Shown piece after piece: positions 1 through 11,329 of a stretch of DNA of 64,000 bases (within the stretch, counting starts at the first letter, position 1; each line of letters opens with the position of its first letter). The DNA is taken from NCBI GenBank assembly GCA_029204225.1, contig CM055113.1:8338352-8402351 (forward strand), in the 5' to 3' direction. Source of the stretch: Diphasiastrum complanatum. Its lineage: Eukaryota > Streptophyta > Lycopodiopsida > Lycopodiales > Lycopodiaceae. A model generated the notes under the pieces. It ran no database searches, had not been told where the DNA came from, and saw only the letters and a program-made list of their open reading frames with translations. The translations under genes were made by a program, and so were the position numbers.

Positions 1-2
1 CT

Positions 3-512
3 TATTGGAAAGCAAAGATCCTTGATTTGAGAAATTCTCCAAGAGGGCAATCAATCTTAAAAGTCTTGGTTCAGTATGTCTATATGCATTCAGAACTATA
101 TCTACAAGATTTCAATATTCATGATCTCCAGAAATGTAACTGTAAGTTCAAAAATTGTTGGGATCTATACTTTGAAATTTGGAAACTTGTAGAAATTATA
201 TCAGTTATCATATATGTATTGCATTCTTGCAGATTTATATCCGTCCACATAAGTGAATGGGAGCCAATACAATCCCTGGCAAGTATTTTGGATGTGAGTC
301 GTTCAAATATTGAAAAATTACAATACAGAGGAAGAACTTCTGAAGAGCTTGTAGATAGTGGTATATTCTTCTATGAGTCCAAGTACACTCCGGATATGCA
401 CATGGAGGTTAACTTGAAGATATCTCACTGCCACATTTTGGAAGTGATGAATGGCTTGCACCTGATAGTATTGTGTCAGAATCTTTTAGATGCAAATTAC
501 TATCAGATTTAA
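3..512 (+). CDS. Unrecognised open frame at left edge (possible gene 3' part)
   Basis: A frame is open from base 3 to a TAA at 510-512, so it may continue beyond the left edge. The first ATG-like start inside the window is near base 27, but nothing marks it as the real start. The encoded residues have no motif I recognise. Residues 75-160 (an ISEWEPIQSLASIL stretch, then charged segments) read like protein rather than random sequence. A pyrimidine-rich stretch ending in TTGCAG near 227-232 resembles a splice acceptor, so bases 140-232 could be an intron read through by chance, although I could not find a phase-compatible donor. It could be the last exons of a host gene or a chance frame. No domain, membrane segment or transposon motif is visible. 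Confidence 0.25.
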   Translation, partial: YWKAKILDLRNSPRGQSILKVLVQYVYMHSELYLQDFNIHDLQKCNCKFKNCWDLYFEIWKLVEIISVIIYVLHSCRFISVHISEWEPIQSLASILDVSRSNIEKLQYRGRTSEELVDSGIFFYESKYTPDMHMEVNLKISHCHILEVMNGLHLIVLCQNLLDANYYQI

Positions 513-1300
513 AAAACTCAATGAAAGCGAGCATTGGAGCGAAAGTCAATAGATTACGTTGGTTTATGTCCTTATATGTATTCGTTGACTTCTTTTCAAA
601 TGCAAATATTTGTAGAACACCAACATGTAAAAATACTGTACTTTAGGACCATAATGGATCTATAAAAGATCCACAAGAGTGATTGGATGCTTGCTTAACA
701 ATCTATCTTCTCACTATGGGAGCTTGGAATACATAGCAAATTCGACTTCCTTTGTGAAGTTAGGTGGATTTCCAACATGTAAGAAGGAAGTTAACTCAGC
801 CTTTTTGCCCTAAAATGAAACCCTAGTCTATTTCCTAGAGTCATGCTTGGTAGATAGCTAGTTGGTCAATTTTCACCTTAAATCTAGGATTTAGGTCCTA
901 TAAACTAGGAATCACTACCAAAATGACATGACTAACACTATGGACTTGACCTAACCTATAGTAGGGTAGATTTCCTATTGGAAATTAAGCCCACAGTTGT
1001 CTCCTTGGTGAATGACTAATTTCTATTTCATGATTCTTCTTGCATGTTTATTGATCATTGATCTAGGGTCAAGTGAAACCAACTTTGGTTCTACATCTGC
1101 TCATCTGATACCTGTAGGAATCACAAACTTAGACAATCAATTTATTTGAAGAACGCTTACAATGGGCTTCCGACTGATCTCCAGCAAAGGGTAACCAATC
1201 CTATCATAATTTCAAAGTTCAGATGTCAAGTTTAATAACATGAAGTCATTGAAGACTTGGCCATCTTCAAGGACTTCCACAAAACTTGCATTTAGAACAA
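513..1300. other. No recognisable gene
   Basis: AT-rich sequence with frequent stops in all frames. I see no conserved protein motif, RNA gene or repeat shared with the rest of the window. It separates the edge ORF from the old copia element. Confidence 0.4.
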
Positions 1301-1358
1301 GTCTGCAGAAATACATTACCTTTTCAATAGTCTGCAGAAATACACTATGTTCTCAATA
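1301..1358. repeat. 29-bp tandem duplication
   Basis: Two adjacent 29-bp units (1301-1329 and 1330-1358) both start GTCTGCAGAAATACA and end TCAATA, with a few differences between them. They lie just before the recognisable start of the copia 5' LTR and may belong to the part of that LTR whose partner is lost from the 3' copy. Confidence 0.75.
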
Positions 1359-1372
1359 GCTTCGGCGTTTTC

Positions 1373-2315
1373 GCATTTCCCCGAAATGCAACACTTGCAT
1401 AGTTCAAAAGTTTAACTGTTTTTAACACACCTTCAGCTCTTTGTGAAAAATGCAAAGAGAGAAAAAAATCCCGAAGGTCATCTATCTTCATGTGTTAAGC
1501 TGTTCTAAAGACATTGTCCTTTTGAGGGCACCTTCGGCTTCTTGCGAAAAATACATGAGAGAGAAAGATCCTGAAGGTCGTCAAAATAAACGAGGAACGT
1601 TCCAGCAACATCCTCGTCCGCATCAACGATGCTAAATTATTGACTGTATATGTACTGTGTATAGTTGTCACATAAGCCATATACTTAATTAATGACAAGC
1701 ATTCAATGTAATTAATACACGGATGAAATCTATAAATAGATCATCCAAGTACAGATTACGGGTTGCTCCGTCCATGAGACACATTATTTGAGCCTCCCAA
1801 TTACGCCGTCATTTTTTGTTGTAATTGTTAGTTTGTATTGTGCTTCAGTTTAATATGACAGTAGCTTGCTTTATCTGTGTACAACGTAGATGAATGCTTT
1901 CTATGATTGAATGCACTTTCATTGTTGTTTGATCGCGCTTGTTTACTCACTCAGATTAGAACACAAACGTCTATGACTTCTCAGTTTTTGATCAGACAAT
2001 GGCTATCTCTGACGCCTGAGGAACTCGCGTTATCATACTGCTCTTCCATTTATTTCAGAACTATACTTCACGTTGAATATGATTTCAGTAGTACCACATA
2101 CAAATCATCTTTAATCTCTTTAATGGACTGTACTCTTGTTTCAGAATATGAATTGATTTTTAAGATCTTGTTGGGAAATTAGAACACTTAAAGTTGTGGT
2201 TACATTTAGCATAAGCTGTCTATTAGACTGTTTTTGCATTTAGCAGCTGATTAGAACGGGAGAGCTATTCCGCAATATTCATGCTCTCTTCTTCGTTCAC
2301 GTTCTTCTATCTCCC
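1373..2315 (+). repeat. 5' LTR of degenerate copia element 1
   Basis: About 940 bp align end to end with 5952-6916. Shared landmarks include AAATGCAACACTTGCAT near the start, a TATAAATAG-like box near 1730, and GATTAGAACGGGAGAGCT near the end. The copy is followed after a short spacer by a primer-binding site at 2330. The left end is uncertain because the 3' copy starts abruptly inside a truncated RNase H region. The true LTR may start further left. The two copies differ by many substitutions and small indels, so the insertion is old. The U3 part holds two imperfect copies of a ~54-bp motif (1427-1480 and 1527-1580). Confidence 0.8.
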
Positions 2316-2329
2316 TTGCCCCATTAGAT

Positions 2330-2341
2330 TGGTATCAGAGC
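2330..2341 (+). promoter_or_regulatory. Primer-binding site of copia element 1
   Basis: TGGTATCAGAGC, complementary to the 3' end of plant initiator Met-tRNA, used to prime minus-strand DNA synthesis. It lies 14 bases after the last base shared by the two LTRs, so the true LTR end may be a little to the right of 2315. Confidence 0.9.
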
Positions 2342-2393
2342 ATAGCTCAAATAAACCAAGAGACTAAGTTTGTTTTATTTGTATATTGTTATC

Positions 2394-5300
2394 ATGTCTC
2401 ATATAGGTAGCTCTTCATCTTCATGACTCAGTGAAGCTAGAGTCATTGACAAGTTTAATGGTTCTAACTTCTACATTTGGAAGTTAAAACTTAGAATGAT
2501 GTTAATAGATAGAGATCTTTGGGATGTAGTAGAAGGTGTAGACCTGAAACTAGAAGATGGTGATCAAGCAAAGGCCTGGAGGATCAAAGATCAGAAGGCC
2601 CTAGCATGTATCACACTCAATCTGGCCGACTCCCAAATATCTCACGTTACCACGTGCAAATCCTCTAAGAAAGCACTGGACTTGTTATCAAGTCTTTATG
2701 AGACTCACAATGTAACCACAAGATTACATCTTAGAAGGAGGTTCTTTACTCTTAACATGTCTGATTCTACTACCATCACTTCTCACATCAACAGCTTCAA
2801 GTCCCTGTTAGATCAGTTAACAATTGTAGGATGTTCTATTTAAGATGATGATGCTATTATGACCCTGCTTTATTCTCTTCCAAAGTCCTATGAGCACTTT
2901 GTGGTGATGATCTCCACACAACCCGACCTCACTCTTCAAAAGGTGATCAGTCATCTTCTTCAAGAAGAAATGCAGAGAAAGACCAACAACTTATCCATCA
3001 AAGACAAATCCATGGCTATATACACGAAGAAGAAAGACTATTCCAAGGGCAAGAATCAAGTGCAGCAGCAACAACAAAAGTCTCACACTCAAGGTGAGCA
3101 TGGTGGATCATGCAAGAAGCTTTTCTATAGATATTGCAAAAGAGCTAATCACGACATCAAGGAGTGTCGCATCAGGATCTACAACAAGGCAAAGAAGTAG
3201 CAACAACAACAATAGCCAGACTCCTCCAACACGGCGGATTCAAGGAGTCAGATACACACTTGTTAATGGCTTATAGCAGCAACGAAGACTGTGATAGCTG
3301 GTACCTGGATAGCGGCGCTACCCAACTCATGACCACTCGCAAGGAATGGTTTAGGAGTACACAACTTTACAACAGAGACCAATTTATCTACCTCAGAGAT
3401 TCTAGCACCATACGAATGGAAGGCAAAGGAGCAGTGAAGATCAGCTTCAACAACGATCTATCCATTTGTGTTCCTAACGTCCTTCATGTTCCTCAGTTGT
3501 CAAAGAACCTGTTATCATTCTCTGAGATAACTGATGAGGGCTACATTGTTACTTTCTCATCTAAGCAGTGTATAATACTCGAGGAAGATACTACTCTGAC
3601 TACATGCACTAGAGTCAAAAATATTTACGTAGGAAATCTTTCTTTTGTGAATCATGCATCTACGGGAAGCACTCTAGAAGCAAGTTTCCAAAATCACATT
3701 CCATCAAAACAAAGCATGTATTAGATCTTGTACATAGTGATCTCTATGGTCCAATGCCAACTCCGTCATTAGGAGATGCAATCTATTTTATCACTTTCAT
3801 AGATGATTATTGTAGATGGTCTACAACCATGTTCATTAAGCACAAATCTGAAGCCTTTGAATGTTTCAAGAGACTCAAGGCCATGGCTGAGACACAAACA
3901 TCTAGGAAAGTGAAAGCACTCCGAACTGATGGTGGCAGCAAATACATCTCTAATGAGATGTTCGACTACATGGCTGAACATGGTATTAGAAGACAATTCA
4001 CCACTTCCTATTCACCTCAACAGAACAAGATTGCCAAAAGGAAGAATTGAACTCTTCTCAATTCAGCCAGATCCATGCTACCTCAAGCACACCTACCTGT
4101 GAAGTTTTGGGCAGAAGCTACTGCCATAGCCTGTTACGTGCAGAACAGATCCAGCACCAAAGCTGTCAACAACAAGACTTCTCATGAAGTTTGGCGTGGG
4201 CACAAGCCTTGTGTCAGCCATTTAAAAATCTTTGGTTGTATATAATTTTTTCACATTCCTAAACAACTTAGGAAGAAGCTGGATCATAGGACAAATAAAT
4301 GTATTTTCATTGGCTATCTTGATGAACATAAAGCTTATAAAGTTTATAATCCATCCACTAATGTAGTATTTGTCCTCAGGGATGTAATATTTCATGAACA
4401 TACATACTATGATTTTAAACAACCATCGATAAACGATGTTATGTCATTTCATCCTATTTTATGTAGCATGGATTCTTCCATCATTGATGTTCCTTCTACA
4501 GAATTTGCAGCTACAGCTACAAAAGCCAAGTAGCCAATAGTACGTGTCATCAGACCAGACCAAGCTAGCTCGAACAGATCTGAAGAAATTCAAGAAGAAG
4601 CGTCATCGCATTCTGGTCAACCCAACGTCCGTAGATCCTCATGAACTCAGACAGTTCTTGAGAGGTATGCACCTTAATCATTCTGGACTTCATCAGAAGA
4701 ACCAGAGAGCCTATCCAAAGCAATTAACTCCAAGGATGTTGTGAAATGGCAAGAAGCTATGGAAGGTGAGTATAACTCACTTTTGACGAATCAGACCTGG
4801 ACGCTAGTTGACTTTTCCACTCACAAGAGAGTTATCAACAACAAGTGGATCTTCAAAAAGAAGATCAACTCTGATGGTTCCATTGCAAAATGGAAAGCAC
4901 GGTTGGTGGCTAAAGGATTCACTCAAGTCCAAGGGGTGTATTATCAAAAAAATTTCAGTCCTGTCATCAAGATGTAGTCAATCAGGACTCTGATTGTGTT
5001 AGCAGTTGAGAAAGACCTCGAAATGCACCAAATGGATGTCAAGACAACATTTCTCAATGGCAATGTCGAAGAGGAGATTTACACCTTCCAACCGAAAGGA
5101 TTCAAAGTCAAAGGTCAGGAGCACAAAGTGTGCAAGCTGCACAAAGCAATCTACGGTTTGAAACAAGCCACGAGAGCATGGTTTGATAGAATCAACTCTT
5201 ATCTGATTCAATTAGGATTTGCAAACAATTCAGCTGATTGTAATGTTTATTCAAGCATATAGGCACCAATTCAGTTCACATACCTCTTTACGTAGATGAT

Positions 5301-5950
5301 GCATTTATTTTGTCTAACGATACTTCTCTTCTGCACACTACTAAGAGTGATCTGTCAAAGGAATTTGACATGACTGATTTAGGAGCTGTTCCTTCTTTGC
5401 TAAGAATTCACATACATAGACTTCAGAAGAAGATCTGTCTTAGCCAGCAGGCATATCTAAAAGACAATTTAGAAAAGTTTTATCTGTCTAATTACAAACC
5501 AATTGATACCCCAATGGATCCAAGTATAGTATTGACTAACCCTTCTTGTGCTGAGACTGATAGTGAAGTATTCAACTTAGCAAAGTACCCTTATCATTCA
5601 CTAGTCAGATCTCTAATGTATGAAATGTTGTGTACTAGAGCAGATTTAGCATACATTGTTAGCACGTTAAATCAATTCATGTCTAATCCTAGGATCTCTC
5701 ATTGAAAAGCATTAAAGAGAGTGATGAGATATATTCAGAGAAGTTTAGATCACATATTATATTACGATGAAAATGCTATCGACCCACTTGTCCTGCGAGG
5801 CTACTCCGACTCAGATTGGGGAGGAATAGTCTCTACCATAAATCTACCTCCGGGTTCTGTTTCTATTTGGCAGGGGGACCGATTTCGTGGAACTCAAGGA
5901 AGCAGAAATCAGTTGCACTTTCTTCGATAGAGGCAGATTACACATTTATT
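2394..5950 (+). pseudogene. Degenerate Ty1/copia gag-pol (element 1)
   Basis: Relics of a complete copia polyprotein in order. Gag starts with ATG at 2394 but meets a stop after about ten codons; the gag body is at 2430-2841 (FNGSNFYIWKLKLR) and 2859-3200. The zinc knuckle near 3125 has lost its first cysteine. Protease WYLDSGAT is at about 3300. The integrase core is at 3754-4050 (TFIDDYCRW, LRTDGG), and its catalytic Glu is replaced by Lys in the PQQNKIAKRK segment. RT begins at 4741 (KWIFKKKINSDGS, KARLVAKG), continues at 4996-5260, and keeps LYVDD at about 5287. RNase H (SDSDWGG, then SSIEADY) breaks off near 5945. At least ten stops or frame changes interrupt it. RNase H stops before its usual C-terminus, directly against 3' LTR sequence, so the 3' end of pol and probably the first bases of the 3' LTR were deleted. 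It cannot be autonomous. Confidence 0.9.
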
Positions 5951-5951
5951 T

Positions 5952-6916
5952 GCATTTTTCCAAAATGCAACACTTGCATAGATCAAAAGTTTAACTATTT
6001 TTAACACACCTTCGGCTCTTTGCAAAAAATGCGAAGAGAGAGAAAAATCCCGAAGGTTATCTATCTTTATGCGTTAAGCTATTCTAAAGACATCGTCCTT
6101 TTGAGGGCACATTTGGCTTCTTGCGAAAAATGTGAAGAGAGAGAAAAATCCTGAAGGTGTTTCAAAATAAACAAGAAACGTTCTAGCAACGTCCTCATCC
6201 ACGTCAACGATTCTAAATTATTGACCGTATATATACTGTGTACAGTTGTCACAGATGTCATATACTTCCAAGTACAACGACTTTCCTAATTAGGTGACCA
6301 ACATACAATATAATTAATACACAGATGAAATCTATAAATAGATTATCCAAGCACAGATTATGGGTTGCTCCATCCATGAGACACATTATTTGAGCCTCCC
6401 AATTACGTCGTCATTTTTTGTTGTAATTGCTATTTTGTGTTGTGCTTCAGTTTAATATAACAGCAGCTTGCTTTTATTTGTGTACAACGTAGATGAATGC
6501 TTGTTGTGATTGAATGCACTTTCATTGTTGTTTGATCGCAGTTGTTTATGCACTCTAATCAAAACACGGACGTCTACGACTCCTGAGTTTCTGATCAGAT
6601 GATGGCTGTTTCTGACGCCTGAGGAACTCACGTTATCATACTGCTCTTCCATTTACTTCAAAACTATACTTCACGTTGAATCTGATTTCAACAATACCAC
6701 ATACAAATCATCTCTAATCTCTTTGATGGACTGTACTCTTATTTCAGAGTATGAGTCAATTTTTAAGATCCTATTGGGCAATTACAACACTTAAAAAGTT
6801 GTGGTTACATTCAGCATAAGCTGTCTATTAGACTTTGCATTTAGCAGCTGATTAGAACGGGAGAGCTGTTTCACATATTCCTGCTCTCTTCTCCGTTCAC
6901 GTTTTTCTATCTCCCT
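5952..6916 (+). repeat. 3' LTR of degenerate copia element 1
   Basis: Diverged second copy of 1373-2315, including the paired U3 motif (about 6006-6059 and 6107-6160), the TATAAATAGA box near 6330 and the GATTAGAACGGGAGAGCT end segment. No polypurine tract or complete RNase H precedes it, so its left edge is probably truncated. The similarity stops at CTATCTCCCT (6916), and a fragment of another copia family begins about 15 bases later. No target-site duplication could be identified. Confidence 0.8.
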
Positions 6917-6931
6917 ACTAGGCCAAAATAA

Positions 6932-7175
6932 TCAGCAACTCTGATAGCATATTAAATGCTTCAAAAATGAAGATCAGCTCTGGCATAGGAGAATGAATCA
7001 TCTGAACATGCGGAGCCTGTATGACATGAGCACAAAGGACATTGTCACAGGTTTCAAAATATCAAGGCCCGAGGCTAAGTTCTACGAAGCTTGTTAGAAA
7101 GGCAAGCAACATCGAAATCCATTCACACACAAAGGAAGAAGAGCCAAGGAAGTTCTTGAGCTTGTCCTTCACCCT
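6932..7175 (+). mobile_element. Copia fragment: GAG-pre-integrase domain
   Basis: About 240 bp closely similar to 28124-28360, encoding the zinc-binding pre-integrase domain (LWHRRM.HLN..SLYDMS then EAC.KGK). In this copy the first Cys codon of EACQKGK is followed by TAG, and the frame shifts soon after. It is flanked by unrelated DNA on both sides. Its left edge is at the same residue of the polyprotein as the left edge of the longer fragment at 28124. It is a non-functional relic. Confidence 0.85.
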
Positions 7176-8870
7176 ACCACCAAGCCTTCATCATGTTTCT
7201 TTACCGTTACCAAACCGTCCATCCAAAACTGTTCCTACCACCATTTTTTGATGAATCCATCCCCTTGAGACTGATAATCAAAGTTTGTACAACTTGCAGA
7301 TCAAAGGTTTTTCTTGAGACTGGAACTTCAACTAAGAGAAGAACCAGGAAACACCCAGAGGCAAATGGAGGATATAGACCTCCCAGAAGATAGAATTTGC
7401 CAAGAAACCAAAGATGAAACCGTCAATGGCAGATACAAGTGACTAAACAAAGAGACACATGGAAAGCACTCGAGCATGCAAGTTGTGAAGTTGCTGAGAG
7501 CTCTCCACTTTGAGAATGTCAACCACCTATAGCAATAAGACATTCTAATCCAATTGCGACAATTTCTGAAAGACAACTTTTGTGATAAATATTGGCAACA
7601 ATAAGCACTTGGTTTTATGTAAGCGAACAAGGATCTACGCCTTTCCAAGTGACAATCGAAAATGTCAATGCAAAGCAAAACGACATCATCCAATATGAGT
7701 TGCAGTGGGTCCTCAACACATTAGGGGTGGGATGATGTTGGCTGATTCTGACGAATCCCCAAGATACTCGGACAGAGCAACTCAAGAGCACCTCTCACCT
7801 TAGACCAAGGAGGTCTATGAGAAGACAAGACGAATGAAGACTGAGAGCCGAGAAATGCTAGTTAGTAATAACAAGCCATAATTGTGTAAGCCTCATGGTG
7901 AATCTCGAAAGATGGAATGACCATGTAGGAACCAGTATTTCTAAGCAAATGCAATAAATGCAAGTAGACCTCTCTTAAAGAAAGTAGAGTGAGCCACCTT
8001 TTGATGGTGACCTCTAGTGGAGGGCATTATTCCACTTGTAGTTTGTGAAATGTGGAAATTCCACTAGGATGCCACCTAAGGAGCTCTCTTGCTTATTTAA
8101 GAGACTCCCTCTTTGTGAAGAGGAGCTTTTTGTGTATTGTATCAATTCCATGCTGAAATGAGAAGAGCCTCCATGAGTTAAATGCATCCATTGAGCTCCT
8201 TGATCATGATGGTTTTCTTGAGTGATGCCCCTATGATCATGCCCTTCCATTCATATTGTGTGTGGTTGTGGATTTAGAGTGGATTAGTTTTCTTGCTTTC
8301 CTAGTTGTGGATTAGATTTCATGTTTTCTTGTGGATTAATGTAGGATCTAGCATTCAAGTAAACTAAATAGGCTAGAAATGTGGCATAAATCTTGCATAT
8401 TCTAACATTGTAGTTCTTGATGTTCTTGGGATGTCCAAGAATCAAAAGACTAGTTAGTTTCTTGATTCTTGGACTTCTAACATGTATAGATTGGTTCTTG
8501 TTTCTTCTTTTGTCAATGTATGCAAGTAAAGTAGTGTAGGATCTGATTTTAGTTCATTTTGCAACAAAGTAGAAGTAGAGTTTTTTCAACGGTCTGCACA
8601 CTGATTTTATGGTTGAATGTTTTGGCATGTACGAGTGGTTGTTTATGCATGTGCATTAGTTCAAGAGTGAGTTCCCTGGATTGTCCTCTGACAGGCAGAA
8701 CATTTAATACATCGATATCAGTCCCTTTTGCCTGGTTTTGGCATTGAACTAAGAAGCTAACATTCAAGAAATGCCAACAATCCTCTAAACAGGCAGAAAA
8801 CAGTTCTTGTAAACAAGAAACAAGGAAGAACTAGTAAACAGATTCTATAGGCTCTGAAAATTTCAATAGA
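7176..8870. other. No recognisable gene; possible old LTR-like segment
   Basis: No protein motif I can name. The part at about 8035-8160 has LTR-like character: a TTATTTAAG box near 8092 followed by pyrimidine/purine-rich sequence. No partner copy exists in the window, so this is only a suggestion. Open frames here (such as 7328-7693 minus) lack any recognisable signature. Confidence 0.3.
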
Positions 8871-8873
8871 CGC

Positions 8874-9391
8874 ATGATTAGACCTAGACCGTTGGAACCC
8901 CCTATAGTTGGACACATCAAAGCAGGAATCCTAGACCATTATTGCCCTAAGGTACATGTACTAATTGATGGCCTAGTTGTGAAAGGAGCCATAGTCGATG
9001 CAGGATCTGCCGTAAATATTATTAGCCTAGAGCTCGCTGATAGATTGGGATTCACACTAGTACTAGCCATGTTGACTGGGGGAGATTGGGATTTACACTA
9101 GTACCAGCCACGTTGACTGCCCTCAAATTGGCCAACAATTTAGTGATAAAGCCAGAAGGAGAACTTAAGGGTGTACCAATTATTGTAGCCAACAAAACCA
9201 TCCAGGTAGATTTCTACGTGATGCAAATGTATGCTGAAAATCAGGGGTATTCTATGTTGTTAGGCCGACCTTGGCTCAGATTGAGCAATTGTATTGTAGA
9301 CATCCTAGCAGGAGTACTCATCTTTGGACATGGCCGTGAGCGCGTCGTAGTAGATGGCTACCCAAGAGTTTATGCATATGTAAGAGATTGA
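8874..9391 (+). pseudogene. Ty3/gypsy-type aspartic protease relic, frameshifted
   Basis: Two overlapping frames give one retropepsin-like domain. The first, from 8874, contains VLIDGLVVKGAIVDAGSAVNII, where the catalytic position reads D-A-G-S rather than the usual D-[ST]-G-A. The second, to 9391, contains DFYVMQ and YSMLLGRPWL, the typical C-terminal protease segment of plant gypsy-like elements. The change of frame coincides exactly with a 41-bp direct duplication (9042-9082 and 9083-9123); 41 is not a multiple of three. No RT or integrase follows in this orientation. It is a fragment of an old gypsy element. Confidence 0.75.
9042..9123. repeat. 41-bp tandem duplication inside gypsy protease
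   Basis: Two adjacent units both begin AGATTGGGATT and carry ACACTAGTAC.AGCCA.GTTGACTG. They differ by only a few substitutions. The duplication shifts the frame by two bases within the protease. Confidence 0.85.
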
Positions 9392-9484
9392 AGAAGTGAA
9401 TAGAGTTCTGAGAGTTATTCTTCCTTATCTCTGTTCTTCGCACTATTGAGTGTGAGTAATCTTGAGTCTACTAGCAATCTCTAA
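9364..9484 (+). repeat. 121-bp segment with an inverted copy at 19713-19833
   Basis: Runs from AAGAGTTTATGCATATGTAAGAG to CTACTAGCAATCTCTAA. It is the reverse complement of 19713-19833 with roughly ten differences. It starts at the tail of the gypsy protease relic. Both copies lie to the left of a copy of repeat A, at different distances (about 500 bp here, 7 bp there) and in opposite orientation. Confidence 0.85.
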
Positions 9485-9986
9485 TCCTCTTGGGGATGAG
9501 TGCTCCTATTGAGTGTCGCAGGCGTCACTTGTCGTTGGTCTTGCCTTGTCTATCTTGAGGAGTCCATTTAAGCTTTTTTATCTGTGAATCTTTAATCTTC
9601 CTATTTGAAATTTCATGATTGGTTAGCCCATAACTACATAGATATAACCCACCCCTCTGTTCATGGCTTTGTATGCTTGTAGCCTCTAGCCTCTTGCCCA
9701 CAACTAATTCCTTTGTAAAATTATGTGCTTGAAACTTAGTCATCATAGCCCTTCTTAGTGGTAATCGAGTCTTGACTAGTTTCCTTATGAGTATAGTGCT
9801 AGTGGTCCGTCTTGGTTCCAAGGGAAATGACCTCGTACTACTCTCTGAGAGATTCATTCCTTCTACCCCTAGTACTGATCTAAAGTCTGGTCCGTCTTCA
9901 CTAGTAGTGGACTCGGAGTCATCCCCACTACTAGATGTCTCTTCCCATTCCAATTCGGGTATAGGGTCTCTTTCTGACTGGGGGGC
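9485..9986. other. No recognisable gene
   Basis: Opposing open frames exist on both strands (9525-9953 minus and 9772-10008 plus), rich in Ser/Thr/Glu, but neither shows a known motif. It lies between the inverted 121-bp segment and repeat A, and is absent from the equivalent place at 19.83 kb. Confidence 0.3.
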
Positions 9987-10514
9987 GATGCTCGAGACTG
10001 AAGTGTGAGGTCAATATATGCTCTATGAGGCGATCAAACTCACCTCTAAATCAACAGGTGCATCGCTCTTTTTGGGTCTAGTTAACAATTAGACTAAGTA
10101 TACGTTCAATTATACCATGAAAGGTATATTTAACTAAGAGTTAAGATTACTCTAGTTTAACATGTCTTTTCATATCTAGTCGTTTCGTGTGGACGACCTA
10201 GTAAAGGTTATCCAAGGCAATGTCTTTCCTTTTAAAGGTCTTGCCCTTAATTACATAACAAGTACTTAGGAGATATATTCCCGAGAAATGACTTAGGCCT
10301 CTTCATGATTTATAGTTATCCAGCTCATATCTTCATTTTTGAGTATATCATGCCATATTTATATTGATATTCAATATTTAACAATTTCATGGCATCACAT
10401 ATCCCCTTCCTCAAATGTGAAATGTCCTCGTGAACATATCATCTTCATTTTGAGGATTATTCGCGAAACATTCTTGTTCTTCAGATGTTCGTTAAGACGA
10501 AAAGATATTTCTTC
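9987..10514. repeat. Repeat A, copy 1 (possible LTR)
   Basis: About 530 bp in direct orientation with 19841-20372, starting GATGCTC.AGACTGAA and ending AAAGATATTTCTTC, at roughly 90% identity by eye. Noncoding. Seen from the minus strand, it follows the unclassified ORF of repeat B. That is the position of a 3' LTR of a minus-strand element, but there is no clear TG...CA end or PBS to prove it. Confidence 0.8.
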
Positions 10515-10563
10515 GTATGAGTTGAACCGAAATTGTTGCATCCGCATCCGTCAAAAATATTGT

Positions 10564-11329
10564 CTGGTTTGCGTATTTACAGAACAGCTTAAATGTCGTA
10601 TCTCTGATCATTGAGATTTTGTACCCCTTCGTGGGTATGAAGCAGTTGCTTAGAAAGTGGGCTGCTTCATCCACTGAATCTTTGTTTGTCGAAACCATCT
10701 TCCCATCCAATGGTAATCCGAGGGCTATGCAGAACAGGTCTTCAGTAATGGTGAAAAATTTTCCTCGTACTGAAGTCCACCTCAAAAACTGAATGGATGG
10801 AGCTCACAAATTCAGTACTGACGTCTGATAGGATTATGGAAGGGTCCACTTTCAGATCACCCAATCTGCATCGATCCAAAAAGGACTGGATGGATGCCAG
10901 GCGGATTCATACGCGTGCTTTCTAGATAATAGTAGAACTAGATTTCGATCTGGAAGCCATTGGTCAAATGTTTGACGACAGCTCCGTAGATCACAAAAGT
11001 CTGTATGAGAGTGCTTTGATCGCAAAGAAAATGACCGCAGGAAAGCATGTAATCGTAGGAAGAAAGTGTAAGGAAGAAAAATGGAAAATAACGATGATAT
11101 GCAGTAGCGGTGTGGAAGGGATGATGATGTGGCATGTGACATGACATCTGTCATTTCCATTTATGGAGGACGTGCATGGCTCAAGGTTGAAACTATGATT
11201 TGACAGATCGATCTTTAATGAAGGAAGACTGTTTGTGAAAAGAAAAGAAATAAATTAAAAAGAAACAATATATGTTTTGATATGTGATCGTACACTCTGT
11301 GTGAATAATGATGATCACATGGCCATCAT
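10564..11329 (-). pseudogene. Repeat B, copy 1: N-terminal part of an unclassified element ORF
   Basis: About 765 bp repeated at 21652-22425. Minus-strand coding potential is seen in both copies. The best frame here (10785 down to about 10564) reads GKFFTITEDLFCIALGLPLDGK, and a segment just upstream in another frame reads VDPSIILSDV.TEFV. I do not recognise the family. The 'FTITEDLFCIALGLP' style resembles N-terminal domains of large plant transposon ORFs, but this is only an impression. In this copy the rest of the ORF (about 1.28 kb in copy 2) is missing, and B is joined to A through about 50 bp of unrelated sequence. The right boundary (GGCCATCAT) is shared by both copies. Confidence 0.6.

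Noticed and set aside
8014-8250. Solo LTR with TTATTTAAG box near 8092
   Set aside because: No second copy, no definable TG...CA ends and no target duplication, so it is mentioned only as a possibility in the region entry.
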